DNA of 64,000 bases from Paractinoplanes lichenicola. Its GTDB lineage: Bacteria; Actinomycetota; Actinomycetes; Mycobacteriales; Micromonosporaceae. Below are positions 24,209 through 31,967 of this stretch, in pieces. The stretch covers positions 310,001 through 374,000 of the forward strand of contig NZ_JAENHO010000002.1 of the NCBI RefSeq assembly GCF_016785085.1, in the 5' to 3' direction. A program made the translations under genes and the position numbers. The notes under the pieces were generated by a model that ran no database searches, was not told where the DNA came from, and saw only the letters and a program-made list of their open reading frames with translations. Position 1 is the stretch's first letter, and each line of letters opens with the position of its first letter.

Positions 24209-25911
24209 CTGTGCCAGGAGCGCCACAGGGCCGCGTACGGGCCGCCCGCCGCGACCAGGGCGTCGTGCGTGCCGGCTTCGATGATCCGGCCGTCCTCCAT
24301 CACGACCACCCGGTCGGCGTCGTGGGCCGTCTGCAGGCGGTGGGCGATCGCGATCACCGTACGTTCGTGCAGCACCGCGGCCAGGGCGCGTTCGGCCGTA
24401 CGGGCGGCGGTCGGGTCGAGCAGCGCGGTGGCCTCGTCGAGGATGACCGTGTGCGGGTCGGCCAGCACCACCCGGGCCAGGGCCAGCTGCTGGGCCTGGG
24501 CCCCGTCGGGCGGGTGCTCGCCCAGGTCGCGGTCGAGGTCGTCGGCCCAGTCGGCCCCGACCGTCTTGAGGGCCCGCCGCAGCTCGTCGTCGGGGGCCGC
24601 GATCATCAGGTTGTCGCGCAGGGACTCGCGGAAGACGTGGTGTTCCTGCGTGACCAGCACGACCTGGCGGCGCAGCTCGTCGGGCGGCAGGTCGGCCACC
24701 GGCACCCCGCCCACGGCCACCGAGCCGGACGCCGGCCGGTCCACCCCGGCGATCAGGCGGCCCAGCGTCGACTTGCCCGCGCCGGAAAGGCCGACGATCG
24801 CGAGCCGTTCCCCGGGCCGTACGGTCAAGGTCACGTCGTGCAGGACGTCGCGGCCCTCGTCGTACGCGTAACGCACGCCGGAGATCTCGATGCGGTCACC
24901 GTCGGGCAGCGTCGTCGACGCCGGGGGCCCGGCGGGCACCGCGGAGAGCCCCTCGATGCGGGCGAACGACGCGCTGCTGCTCTGCAACGACTCGATCCAT
25001 ATCAGGATCATGTCGAGCGGGCCGACCAGCTGGCGCAGATAGAGCACGGCGGCGCCGACCGTGCCCAGCGACACGTGCCCGTCGAAGTAGAGGAACCCGC
25101 CGACCAGCAGCACCAGGACGCTCGGGACCGCGTACGAGATCTCCACCGACGGGAAGAAGACGCTGCGCAGGCCCAGGGTGGCCAGCCGGGTGCGCCGGGT
25201 CTCGTCGATCGCCCGGCGGCCCGCGTCGAGGCGCCGCTCGGCCAGGCCGAACGCCTCGACCGTACGGGCGCCTGAGGTTGTCGCGGCCAGCTCGTCGGCC
25301 AGGCGGGAGTTGGCCTCGCCCTCCTTGAGATAAGCGGGGCGGGCGACGCGCAGATACCACCGGGTGGCGAACCAGATGCCGGACAGGCCGAGGACGCCGA
25401 CGATGCCGAGCAGCGGGTTGAGCAGCAGGACGGCGATCACGATGAAGATGATCTGGACGACGCCGATGAGGATGTTGGGCAGGATGTCGCGCAGCGTGTT
25501 GGCGACCGCGTCGACGTCGGTGGTGCCGCGCGCGGCGAGATCGCCGGCCGGGACGCGTTCGATCACGGCGGCGGGCAGGCCGAGCGAGCGGCGCAGGAAG
25601 CCCTCGCGGATCCGGGCGGCGGTGCGCTCGCCGAAGCGGTAGGCGATGCCGAGCGACTGGCGGGCCAGCAGGGTCTGGGCGATCGCGCAGGCCAGCACGC
25701 CCAGGGCCAGCCGGTCGACGGCCGCGACGCCGCCACCCTCGGCGACCGTGTCGATGATGCGGCCCAGCAGCCACGGGCCGCCCAGGCCGGCCAGGGCGGC
25801 CAGCACGTTGAGGACGGTCACGGCGGTCATCGAGCGCCGGTCGGCGGCGATCAGGCGCAGCGTGGCCCGGGCGACCTGCCGCTGATCGGCGACGGGAAGC
25901 GACGTGCTCAC
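24205..25911 (-). CDS. ABC exporter half with intact ATPase core, degenerate signature
   Basis: 568 aa from the GTG at 25911, overlapping the stop of the upstream partner gene by 4 bases (GTGA). Residues about 30-310 are the type IV exporter membrane domain with six helices. The nucleotide-binding domain has an intact Walker A (GLSGAGKST), Q-loop (VTQEHH), Walker B (TVILDEATALLD) and switch His (AHRLQ). In place of the LSGGQ signature it reads PPDGAQAQQLALAR. It pairs with the adjacent subunit to form a heterodimeric exporter of unknown substrate (drug, lipid or peptide). Confidence 0.88.
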   Translation of the reverse strand: MSTSLPVADQRQVARATLRLIAADRRSMTAVTVLNVLAALAGLGGPWLLGRIIDTVAEGGGVAAVDRLALGVLACAIAQTLLARQSLGIAYRFGERTAARIREGFLRRSLGLPAAVIERVPAGDLAARGTTDVDAVANTLRDILPNILIGVVQIIFIVIAVLLLNPLLGIVGVLGLSGIWFATRWYLRVARPAYLKEGEANSRLADELAATTSGARTVEAFGLAERRLDAGRRAIDETRRTRLATLGLRSVFFPSVEISYAVPSVLVLLVGGFLYFDGHVSLGTVGAAVLYLRQLVGPLDMILIWIESLQSSSASFARIEGLSAVPAGPPASTTLPDGDRIEISGVRYAYDEGRDVLHDVTLTVRPGERLAIVGLSGAGKSTLGRLIAGVDRPASGSVAVGGVPVADLPPDELRRQVVLVTQEHHVFRESLRDNLMIAAPDDELRRALKTVGADWADDLDRDLGEHPPDGAQAQQLALARVVLADPHTVILDEATALLDPTAARTAERALAAVLHERTVIAIAHRLQTAHDADRVVVMEDGRIIEAGTHDALVAAGGPYAALWRSWHS

Positions 25912-27566
25912 ATGTCCTCCCCGAAGACGCGGGTTACCAGGGCCTGATAGCCGGGGCAGGAGGCGAGCAGCTCGCGGTGGGTGCCGGTGGCGGCGACCCG
26001 GCCCTCGACCAGGTAGTGCACGACGTCGGCCTGGTCGAGCAGCACCGGCGAGGTGGTGGCCACGACCGTGCCGCGGCCCCGGCGAGTGGCGGTGAGGCGC
26101 TCGGCGATGGCGGCCTCGGTGTGCGCGTCGACGGCCGAGGTCGGCTCGGCGGCCAGCAGCATCTCGGGGTCGGCGTGCACGGCCCGGGCCAGTCGCACCC
26201 GTTGCCGCTGGCCGCCCGAGATGTTGCGGCCGGACCACTCGATCGGCCGGCCGAGGTCGGACGCCACGTCGTGGGCCACGGCGGTGCGGATCGCGGCGCG
26301 CACCCGCTCGTCGTCGGCGTCGTCGCGGCCGGCGACCACGTCGCGCAGCTGACCGGCGAACAGGTCGGCGTCGGGCTCGGCGACCAGGATGCGGGCGCGG
26401 ATCTCGGGCTGGGCGATCTGCGCCAGCGGCCGGTCGCCCCAGGTCGCGGTGGTCGGCCCGTACGCCCCGAGGCGGTCGATCACCTCGGCCGCGTCGGCCG
26501 GGCGGGCGCCGGCCAGGGCGGTCAGGCGGCCGGGCTCGGCGACCACACCGGACTCCGGGTCACGCAGCGGGGCCGGACCGGCCGGACCGGGGGCGCCGGA
26601 GAGATCGTCCTCGGGCAGGCGCAGGAAGTCGACCACGCGGCGGGCCGCGACCAGGCCCCGGGTGACGTCGAACGAGCAGAAGATCAGCACGTTGACCGGG
26701 ATGACCAGCATGGCGGTGTAGCCGTAGACGCCGACCAGCTCGCCGACGGTCAGGCCGCCGGAGGCCGCGAGCCGGGCCGCCAGCCAGACGATCACGGCCA
26801 GGAACACGACCGGGAGCCCGTCGCCGAGCGCGCCGATCCAGCTGAACGGGCCACCGACGCGATACCCCTGGTCACGCAGGCGCGCGGACTGTTCGTCGTA
26901 CCGGGAAAGGTGTGTCTGCTTGCCGCCGAGGCCGTTGAGGATGCGCAGGCCGCCGAGCACGTCGACCAGCCGGGTGTTGAGCTCGCCCTGCTGCTCGCGA
27001 TAGGTGAGCCCGGCCCGCTGACCGCGCTGCAGCAGGGGGCCGACGAAGACCGCGAGCACCGGTACGCCGATCAGCACGACGACGGCGAGCGTGGGTGCCG
27101 TACGGAAGAGGATCGTCGCCACCACCGAGATGGCCAGGGTGGACGCGACGCCGACGCCGCCGACGTTCATCGCGCGGCCGATCGTCCACACGTCGGAGAT
27201 GCCGATCGTGACGACCTCACCCGCGGTGATCCGCCGGGGCAGCGCCGAGCCGAGCCGGGTCGCGTGGGTCATCACGAGGTCGGCCGTCTGCAGCGCGGCC
27301 GCCATCCGCAGCTTCGTCATGCTGCGGTGCCGCATGATCCCGAGGCCCGCGCTGGCCGCGCCGACGACCAGGACGGTCGCCGCCCAGCCGATCAGCGTGC
27401 CGCGATCCTGACGGGCCAGGCCGTGATCGATGGCCTGCGAGAGCAGCCACGGGGTGGTGGCCAGGCTGAGGAACCAGAGCGAGCCGAACAGCGCCCCCAT
27501 CGCCACTCGACGCTTGTTCGTGCGTCCCAACCACCAGAGAAAGCGCGCCGGTCCCCGTAAGTCCAC
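25908..27566 (-). CDS. ABC exporter half with lost Walker A/B, intact signature
   Basis: About 552 aa using the GTG at 27566 (DLRGPARFLWWLGRTNKRR); an in-frame TTG at 27584 is an alternative start. Six membrane helices precede a nucleotide-binding domain in which the P-loop is absent: the segment reads RLTALAGARPADAAEV with no GxxGxGK. The Q-loop reads VAEPD, Walker B reads MLLAAEPTSAVD (Asp replaced), and the switch His is Ser (TTSPVLL). The signature ISGGQRQR is intact. The frame is uninterrupted, so this is a specialised degenerate subunit rather than a pseudogene. It is co-translated with the next gene. Confidence 0.85.
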   Translation of the reverse strand: MDLRGPARFLWWLGRTNKRRVAMGALFGSLWFLSLATTPWLLSQAIDHGLARQDRGTLIGWAATVLVVGAASAGLGIMRHRSMTKLRMAAALQTADLVMTHATRLGSALPRRITAGEVVTIGISDVWTIGRAMNVGGVGVASTLAISVVATILFRTAPTLAVVVLIGVPVLAVFVGPLLQRGQRAGLTYREQQGELNTRLVDVLGGLRILNGLGGKQTHLSRYDEQSARLRDQGYRVGGPFSWIGALGDGLPVVFLAVIVWLAARLAASGGLTVGELVGVYGYTAMLVIPVNVLIFCSFDVTRGLVAARRVVDFLRLPEDDLSGAPGPAGPAPLRDPESGVVAEPGRLTALAGARPADAAEVIDRLGAYGPTTATWGDRPLAQIAQPEIRARILVAEPDADLFAGQLRDVVAGRDDADDERVRAAIRTAVAHDVASDLGRPIEWSGRNISGGQRQRVRLARAVHADPEMLLAAEPTSAVDAHTEAAIAERLTATRRGRGTVVATTSPVLLDQADVVHYLVEGRVAATGTHRELLASCPGYQALVTRVFGEDM

Positions 27567-27599
27567 GCCGTCATGCTGCCTCAAACCGGTCGATGGCCG

Positions 27600-27685
27600 C
27601 CGCCCAGTTTCACCCGGTTGTGGATAACCGCACGGACGGACCGGCCGGTTCGTCCGTGCGGCAGCAGTCGGTCTAAACTGGGCGG
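27600..27685. repeat. Nested inverted repeat
   Basis: An outer 11-base arm CCGCCCAGTTT (27600-27610) pairs with AAACTGGGCGG (27675-27685). Inside lies a 34-base palindrome at 27628-27661 with 17-base arms and one mismatch (CCGCACGGACG outermost). A TGTGGATAA (DnaA-box sequence on the minus strand, 27619-27627) sits between them. The element is in the gap between the permease stop and the exporter start, where a terminator for the permease is expected, but the double structure is more elaborate than a simple terminator. Confidence 0.75.
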
Positions 27686-27837
27686 TATCAGGCGGCGGCC
27701 GCGATCAGATGAGCACGTTGACCGTCTTGGTGTCGCACCGAGTACAACGGCAGCCCGGTGTCCGGCCACCACCGGATCCAGAAGTCGAAGGCGACCCGCT
27801 TGTCGTGGACTGCGCAGTGCATCCGGCGCGGCCCTGG

Positions 27838-29799
27838 TCAGGAGCCGACGTGGACGCCGGGGCGGCGGGCCTGGTCGGGCTCGTGTTTGCGGATGATCTC
27901 GCGGGTGACGGGGGCGGTGTCGCCGCGGCCGAGCAGGAAGTAGCGGATCATGTGGACCAGTGGGCTGCCCTCGGCCCAGGCGAAGTAGCAGTGCGGGCGT
28001 ACGCCGGTGGCGTCGCGCAGCGCGAGCAGGATCGCGGCGATGGCGTTGGGGGCGGCCGGGGCCTCGGTGCGCAGGATGCGGTAGCCGTCGACGTCGATGC
28101 CCCGGACGAGCAGGGTGTTGCTGAACTCGGAGGGGTCGACGACGTCGATCTCGAGGAACAGGATGTCGTTGGCGCCCGGCACCGGGTTGTCGCCGCGCTG
28201 CTCGCGTTCCTTGAACCGGTATTCGGCCGCGTCGCCGGTCTGGCGGCGGTGGGCGACCAGGTCGAGGGCGCCGTCGAGCTCGATCGACTCGGTGATGAAG
28301 CGGCGGGCGGTCTCGTCGAACTCGATGCTGTCGACGCGTAGCTCGGTGGTGCGGCTGACCCGGGAGATCAGCGAGACGATGATGATGCCCGCGATGAACA
28401 GGCCGGAGATGGCGATGCCGTCCGGCTTCTCGATGATGTTCTCGACCAGCGCGTAGCCCAGGATCAGGGTGAGCAGGGCGAAGCCGACGGTGGCGCCGCG
28501 TTTGCGGTGGCGGAAGGCCCAGGCGGTGACGGCGAAGGCGCCGGAGACCATCATGGCCAGGATGCCGGTGGCGTAGGCGCCGGCCTGGGCGTTGACGTCG
28601 GCGTCGAAGGCGATCGTGATGATGACGGTGATCGCGGTGTAGACGAGCACGACCGGGCGCACGGCCCGGCCCCACTCGGGCGCCATGCCGTAGCCGGGCA
28701 GGTAGCGGGGCACGATGTTGACCAGGCCGGCCATCGCCGACGCGCCGGCGAACCAGAGGATCAGGATGGTGCTGATGTCGTACGCGGTGCCGACCACCTC
28801 GCCCAGTTGCTCGTGGGCCAGCCAGGCCAGCGCGCGGCCGGTGGCCTCGCCGCCCGGGCCGAACTCGTCGGCCGGGATGAGCACGGTGGTGACGAAGCTG
28901 GCCGAGAGCAGGTAGACGCTCATGATGACCGCCGCGGTGGTGAGCAACCGGCGGCTGTTGCGGACGCGTTCCTCCAGGTTTTTGGCGGCGACCAGCGGCA
29001 TCATGCTGACCCCGGTCTCGAAGCCGGAAAGCCCGAGCACGAGCAGGGGGAAGGCCACGAAGGCGGGCTGGAACAGGTTGCCGGTGTCGCCGAGCGCGGA
29101 CGTCCAGGCCGACCAGGCGGTGCCGTCGGTGACGACCTCGACCAGGCCGGCCCCGATGACCAGCGCGTTGAGGCCGAGGAAGAGCGCGACCAGCGGGATG
29201 GCGACGCTGACGGCCTCGCTGAAGCCGAGCAGGAAGACGAACCCGAGCAGCAGGAGCAGCCCGACGGTGAGGGCGACCTCGTGGCCGTGCAGGAACGAGG
29301 GGAAGAACGGATTTTCCACCACGTGCACGCTGGCGTCCGCGGCCGACAGCGTGATCGTGATCAGCCACGACGTGGCGACGAAACCGAGCAGCACCAGCAC
29401 GAACAGCTTGCCCTGCCAGAACGGCAGCAACCGCTCGAGCATGGCCACCGAACCGGCGCCGTGCGGGCTCTCCCGGGTCACCCGCCGATACATCGGCAGC
29501 ACCCCGAACAGGGTGAGCGCGACGATCAGCAGGGTGGCCAGCGGGGAGACGGCCCCGGCGGCGGCGACGGCGATCGCCGGCACGTAGGCCAGGCTGGAGA
29601 AGTAGTCCACCCCGGTCAGGCACATGACCTTCCACCAGGAGTGCTGCTCCGTGTGGCCCTCGCCGGCCGCGGGCCCGACCGGCTGCACCCGGTGACGCAG
29701 CAACCACCCCGCGACCCCCTTCGACGGCGGAGTCTCGTGAGCCGGCGAGGCCATGACGGCGGGCACGGCGAACTCGGGTGGGGCCTGTTGCTCACTCAC
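27838..29799 (-). CDS. APC-family permease with cytosolic C-terminal domain
   Basis: About 653 aa using the GTG at 29799; a GTG at 29814 is also in frame. After a hydrophilic N-terminus there are about 12 membrane helices from residue 50 to 480, beginning with the APC pattern [20 protein letters not shown] and including [17 protein letters not shown] and [12 protein letters not shown]. The last about 170 residues are soluble (e.g. [28 protein letters not shown]). The family transports amino acids or, in related actinobacterial forms, potassium. The substrate is not determined. Followed downstream by the nested inverted repeat. Confidence 0.82.
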   Translation of the reverse strand: MSEQQAPPEFAVPAVMASPAHETPPSKGVAGWLLRHRVQPVGPAAGEGHTEQHSWWKVMCLTGVDYFSSLAYVPAIAVAAAGAVSPLATLLIVALTLFGVLPMYRRVTRESPHGAGSVAMLERLLPFWQGKLFVLVLLGFVATSWLITITLSAADASVHVVENPFFPSFLHGHEVALTVGLLLLLGFVFLLGFSEAVSVAIPLVALFLGLNALVIGAGLVEVVTDGTAWSAWTSALGDTGNLFQPAFVAFPLLVLGLSGFETGVSMMPLVAAKNLEERVRNSRRLLTTAAVIMSVYLLSASFVTTVLIPADEFGPGGEATGRALAWLAHEQLGEVVGTAYDISTILILWFAGASAMAGLVNIVPRYLPGYGMAPEWGRAVRPVVLVYTAITVIITIAFDADVNAQAGAYATGILAMMVSGAFAVTAWAFRHRKRGATVGFALLTLILGYALVENIIEKPDGIAISGLFIAGIIIVSLISRVSRTTELRVDSIEFDETARRFITESIELDGALDLVAHRRQTGDAAEYRFKEREQRGDNPVPGANDILFLEIDVVDPSEFSNTLLVRGIDVDGYRILRTEAPAAPNAIAAILLALRDATGVRPHCYFAWAEGSPLVHMIRYFLLGRGDTAPVTREIIRKHEPDQARRPGVHVGS

Positions 29800-29871
29800 C
29801 GGACCAGAGTCCACGCCCGGGCCCGTCGCCGCCCGGGCCCGGGCGTTAATAACGCGTCAAAATTCGGCGGA

Positions 29872-30909
29872 TCAGGTCGGCCGGGTGGCCCCCGGCAGGT
29901 CCTCCCGGTCGGTGGACAGGACGAGGACGCCGATCGCGATCGCCGCCGCCGCGATCGCGCAGGCAGGGATCAGCCAGGCCGGGACGCCGTCGAGGTGCGA
30001 GTCGGGTAGCAGCGCCGCATGCAGGGTGTAGACCAGCCCGGTGCCGGAGAGATGCTGACCGAGCATGACGGCGTTGACGATGAGGGCCCACACCGGCGGG
30101 GCGGCGACGGTCATCGCCACCCCGGTGAACACCGCGGCCAGCGGCCGGGACCTGATCCGGTAGGCGAACGCGGCGGTCAGCAGCCAGCCGGTCAGCGCGC
30201 CGAGCAGCCCGCCGGCGATCGTCAGGGGCAGGTAGACGGCGCCCCGTCCGACGACCACGCTGCCGGTGAGACCGCCGATCCAGGCGGTGCCGGTTTTGTC
30301 GGCCAGGAAGTCGGTCGCGGTGCCGCTGAGGACGAGGCCGTCGCGTTCGGCCAGCACGGTCGCGGACGAGGAATCGAAGGTGCAGATGTCGTCAGTGGTG
30401 CAGGTGATCGACGCCGGGCGCGGGTCGGCGGTGAACTCGGTGATCGTCCAGCCGGCCGCGATCAGGCCGGTGCGGGCATCTTCGACGGTCCAGCTTGGCT
30501 GCTGCGCCTTCGGTGCCAGCGTGAAGTTGAGGGAATCGGCTCGGCCCGACCAGCTGGTTCGGTGGGAGAAGCTCGCCATCGGGTTGCTGACCGCGGGGTT
30601 CACCAGGTGCATGACCTCGGACCGGGCCGGCAGGCCGGGAGAGCCGAGCCAACTGCCGGCGGCCGCGCCGAACATGCCGAGCGCCAGGGTCACCAGCAAC
30701 GCGCCGACCACTGTGAACGGACGGCCCGAGGGGAGCCGGAACCGTTCGCGCACCCCGCTGGCGATCAGGTGCCAGGCGTCGGAGCGGCTCGGCTCACCCA
30801 GCTCCAGCATCGTGGTGATCATCTCGGTGCCGCGCCGGCGCCGGAAGCGTCCCGGGTAGGCGAGCAAGAGAAGGCGGTAGCGGCGCACCTGCCGTGCCTC
30901 GTCGCTCAC
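29872..30909 (-). CDS. Membrane protein co-translated with PadR regulator
   Basis: 345 aa. The N-terminus SDEARQVRRYRLLLLAYPGRFRRRRGTEM is like the permease-prefix region common in PadR-linked membrane proteins. One membrane segment lies near residues 65-88, then a roughly 140-residue extracytoplasmic domain with two Cys (ITCTTDDICTFD), and about four more membrane segments. Start overlaps the PadR stop by 4 bases (GTGA), so it is translationally coupled. No transport motif recognised; probably an exporter-like or sensory membrane protein under PadR control. Confidence 0.75.
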   Translation of the reverse strand: MSDEARQVRRYRLLLLAYPGRFRRRRGTEMITTMLELGEPSRSDAWHLIASGVRERFRLPSGRPFTVVGALLVTLALGMFGAAAGSWLGSPGLPARSEVMHLVNPAVSNPMASFSHRTSWSGRADSLNFTLAPKAQQPSWTVEDARTGLIAAGWTITEFTADPRPASITCTTDDICTFDSSSATVLAERDGLVLSGTATDFLADKTGTAWIGGLTGSVVVGRGAVYLPLTIAGGLLGALTGWLLTAAFAYRIRSRPLAAVFTGVAMTVAAPPVWALIVNAVMLGQHLSGTGLVYTLHAALLPDSHLDGVPAWLIPACAIAAAAIAIGVLVLSTDREDLPGATRPT

Positions 30910-31229
30910 GCCGTGCCCCCTGCGGGCCGCAGGCGCAGCTGCTTCCGGGCCGCCTCCGTGTGCCGCTGCAGCCGATCGATCTCGGCCCCGAGCGCGGCGG
31001 CGCCCTCCGTGGTGAGCCGGTAATAGCGGCGCAGCCGGCCCTCCACCGCCTCCTCGTGATCCACCTCGATCAGCCCCTGCTCGGTGAGCCGCTCGAGCGC
31101 CCCGTAGAGCGTGCCCGGCCGCAGCTTCACCTCACCGGCGGAGAGGTCGGCCACCACCTGAACGATGCCGTAGCCATGGCGGGGTTGCTCGGCCAGGCCC
31201 GCGAGGATGAGCAACGTCGGTATCTGCAT
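30906..31229 (-). CDS. PadR-family transcriptional regulator
   Basis: 107 aa. Winged-helix pattern QIPTLLILAGLAEQPRHGYG, then LRPGTLYGALERLTEQGLI (recognition helix) and RRYYRLTTEGAAAL (wing) followed by a coiled dimerisation helix; typical of a short PadR. It is the first gene of a two-gene operon with the membrane protein and probably represses it through the dyad at 31251-31262. Confidence 0.9.
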   Translation of the reverse strand: MQIPTLLILAGLAEQPRHGYGIVQVVADLSAGEVKLRPGTLYGALERLTEQGLIEVDHEEAVEGRLRRYYRLTTEGAAALGAEIDRLQRHTEAARKQLRLRPAGGTA

Positions 31230-31250
31230 GGCCGCTGACCGTACGCCGGC

Positions 31251-31262
31251 CGATATGTATCG
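31251..31262. promoter_or_regulatory. Putative PadR operator
   Basis: CGATA and TATCG flank TG, 22 bases upstream of the PadR start; a related CGATGTATTG follows at 31268-31277. AT-rich relative to surroundings and in promoter position. Confidence 0.45.
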
Positions 31263-31279
31263 TCAACCGATGTATTGAT

Positions 31280-31309
31280 GTCGGCTCCGTTCCAGGGGCC
31301 GGAGCCGAC
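31280..31309 (-). terminator. Hairpin after the ricin-lectin gene
   Basis: GTCGGCTCC (31280-31288) pairs exactly with GGAGCCGAC (31301-31309), with a 12-base loop that itself contains GGCC. It lies 10 bases past the lectin stop on the minus strand. Confidence 0.55.
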
Positions 31310-31319
31310 GACCCGTTCC

Positions 31320-31814
31320 TCAGCCCCAATACCAGCGCTGGACCCCCGCCTTCGAGTCGCACTTGGCCACGAACACCTTGTAGTCAGGCGCTTCCACCAG
31401 GCACTGACCGGACAGCCTATTGATCATGATGTGGCCTCCGTCCGGGGCCGACGATGGCACCCAGATCTGCTTGTTCGGGATGGGCCTGCTGCAGACTTCC
31501 GCATACACCTGGCTGCCTGCGCCGTTCGGCGCCGACAGGCACCACCCACTGCGCGCGTTGACCAGCCAATAGGCGTTGGTGTCCACGGTTACGAACGTCC
31601 ACTGCTGGTTGCCGAAATAGTGGCATTCGTACCAGGCGGATGCGGTGGTGGTCGGTTGGTTGCCGTTGTAGTGCTGATCCAGGCAGTCGCCGGAGGCGCC
31701 GTTCCAGACAAAAACCGCGGCCGGTGCCGCTGCTGCGGCCGGCGTGGCCGGCGACAGCAGCACCACGGCCGCCATCAGCAAGATCGCCGCTACCGCTTTG
31801 AACTTGGAGTACAT
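31320..31814 (-). CDS. Exported ricin-type beta-trefoil lectin
   Basis: 164 aa. A signal peptide (KFKAVAAILLMAAVVLLS, Ala-rich cleavage about residue 30) is followed by one ricin B-type trefoil, with QxW-type motifs NQQWTF, NKQIWV and VQRWYW and six cysteines that can form stabilising pairs. Binds carbohydrate outside the cell; small lectin-only proteins of this kind are common in secreting actinomycetes. Its gene stands alone, with a terminator downstream. Confidence 0.85.
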   Translation of the reverse strand: MYSKFKAVAAILLMAAVVLLSPATPAAAAAPAAVFVWNGASGDCLDQHYNGNQPTTTASAWYECHYFGNQQWTFVTVDTNAYWLVNARSGWCLSAPNGAGSQVYAEVCSRPIPNKQIWVPSSAPDGGHIMINRLSGQCLVEAPDYKVFVAKCDSKAGVQRWYWG

Positions 31815-31967
31815 CGAGGTCCTCCCCCTCGTCGCTGTTGGCTGTGCCGTCTCTGTCTAGCGACGCGGCAGTTGTCTGGTCCCTGCTCACCGCGGTCAGA
31901 CAAACAACTCTGGACAACTCAGCGACAATGGACGATGGATGGCGCGGCATGACGGGGGAGGTCATGG

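Noticed and set aside
25908..27566. ABC subunit with lost P-loop as a pseudogene
   Set aside because: Frame, membrane domain and signature motif are intact, and the partner shows complementary loss; a specialised subunit is the better reading.
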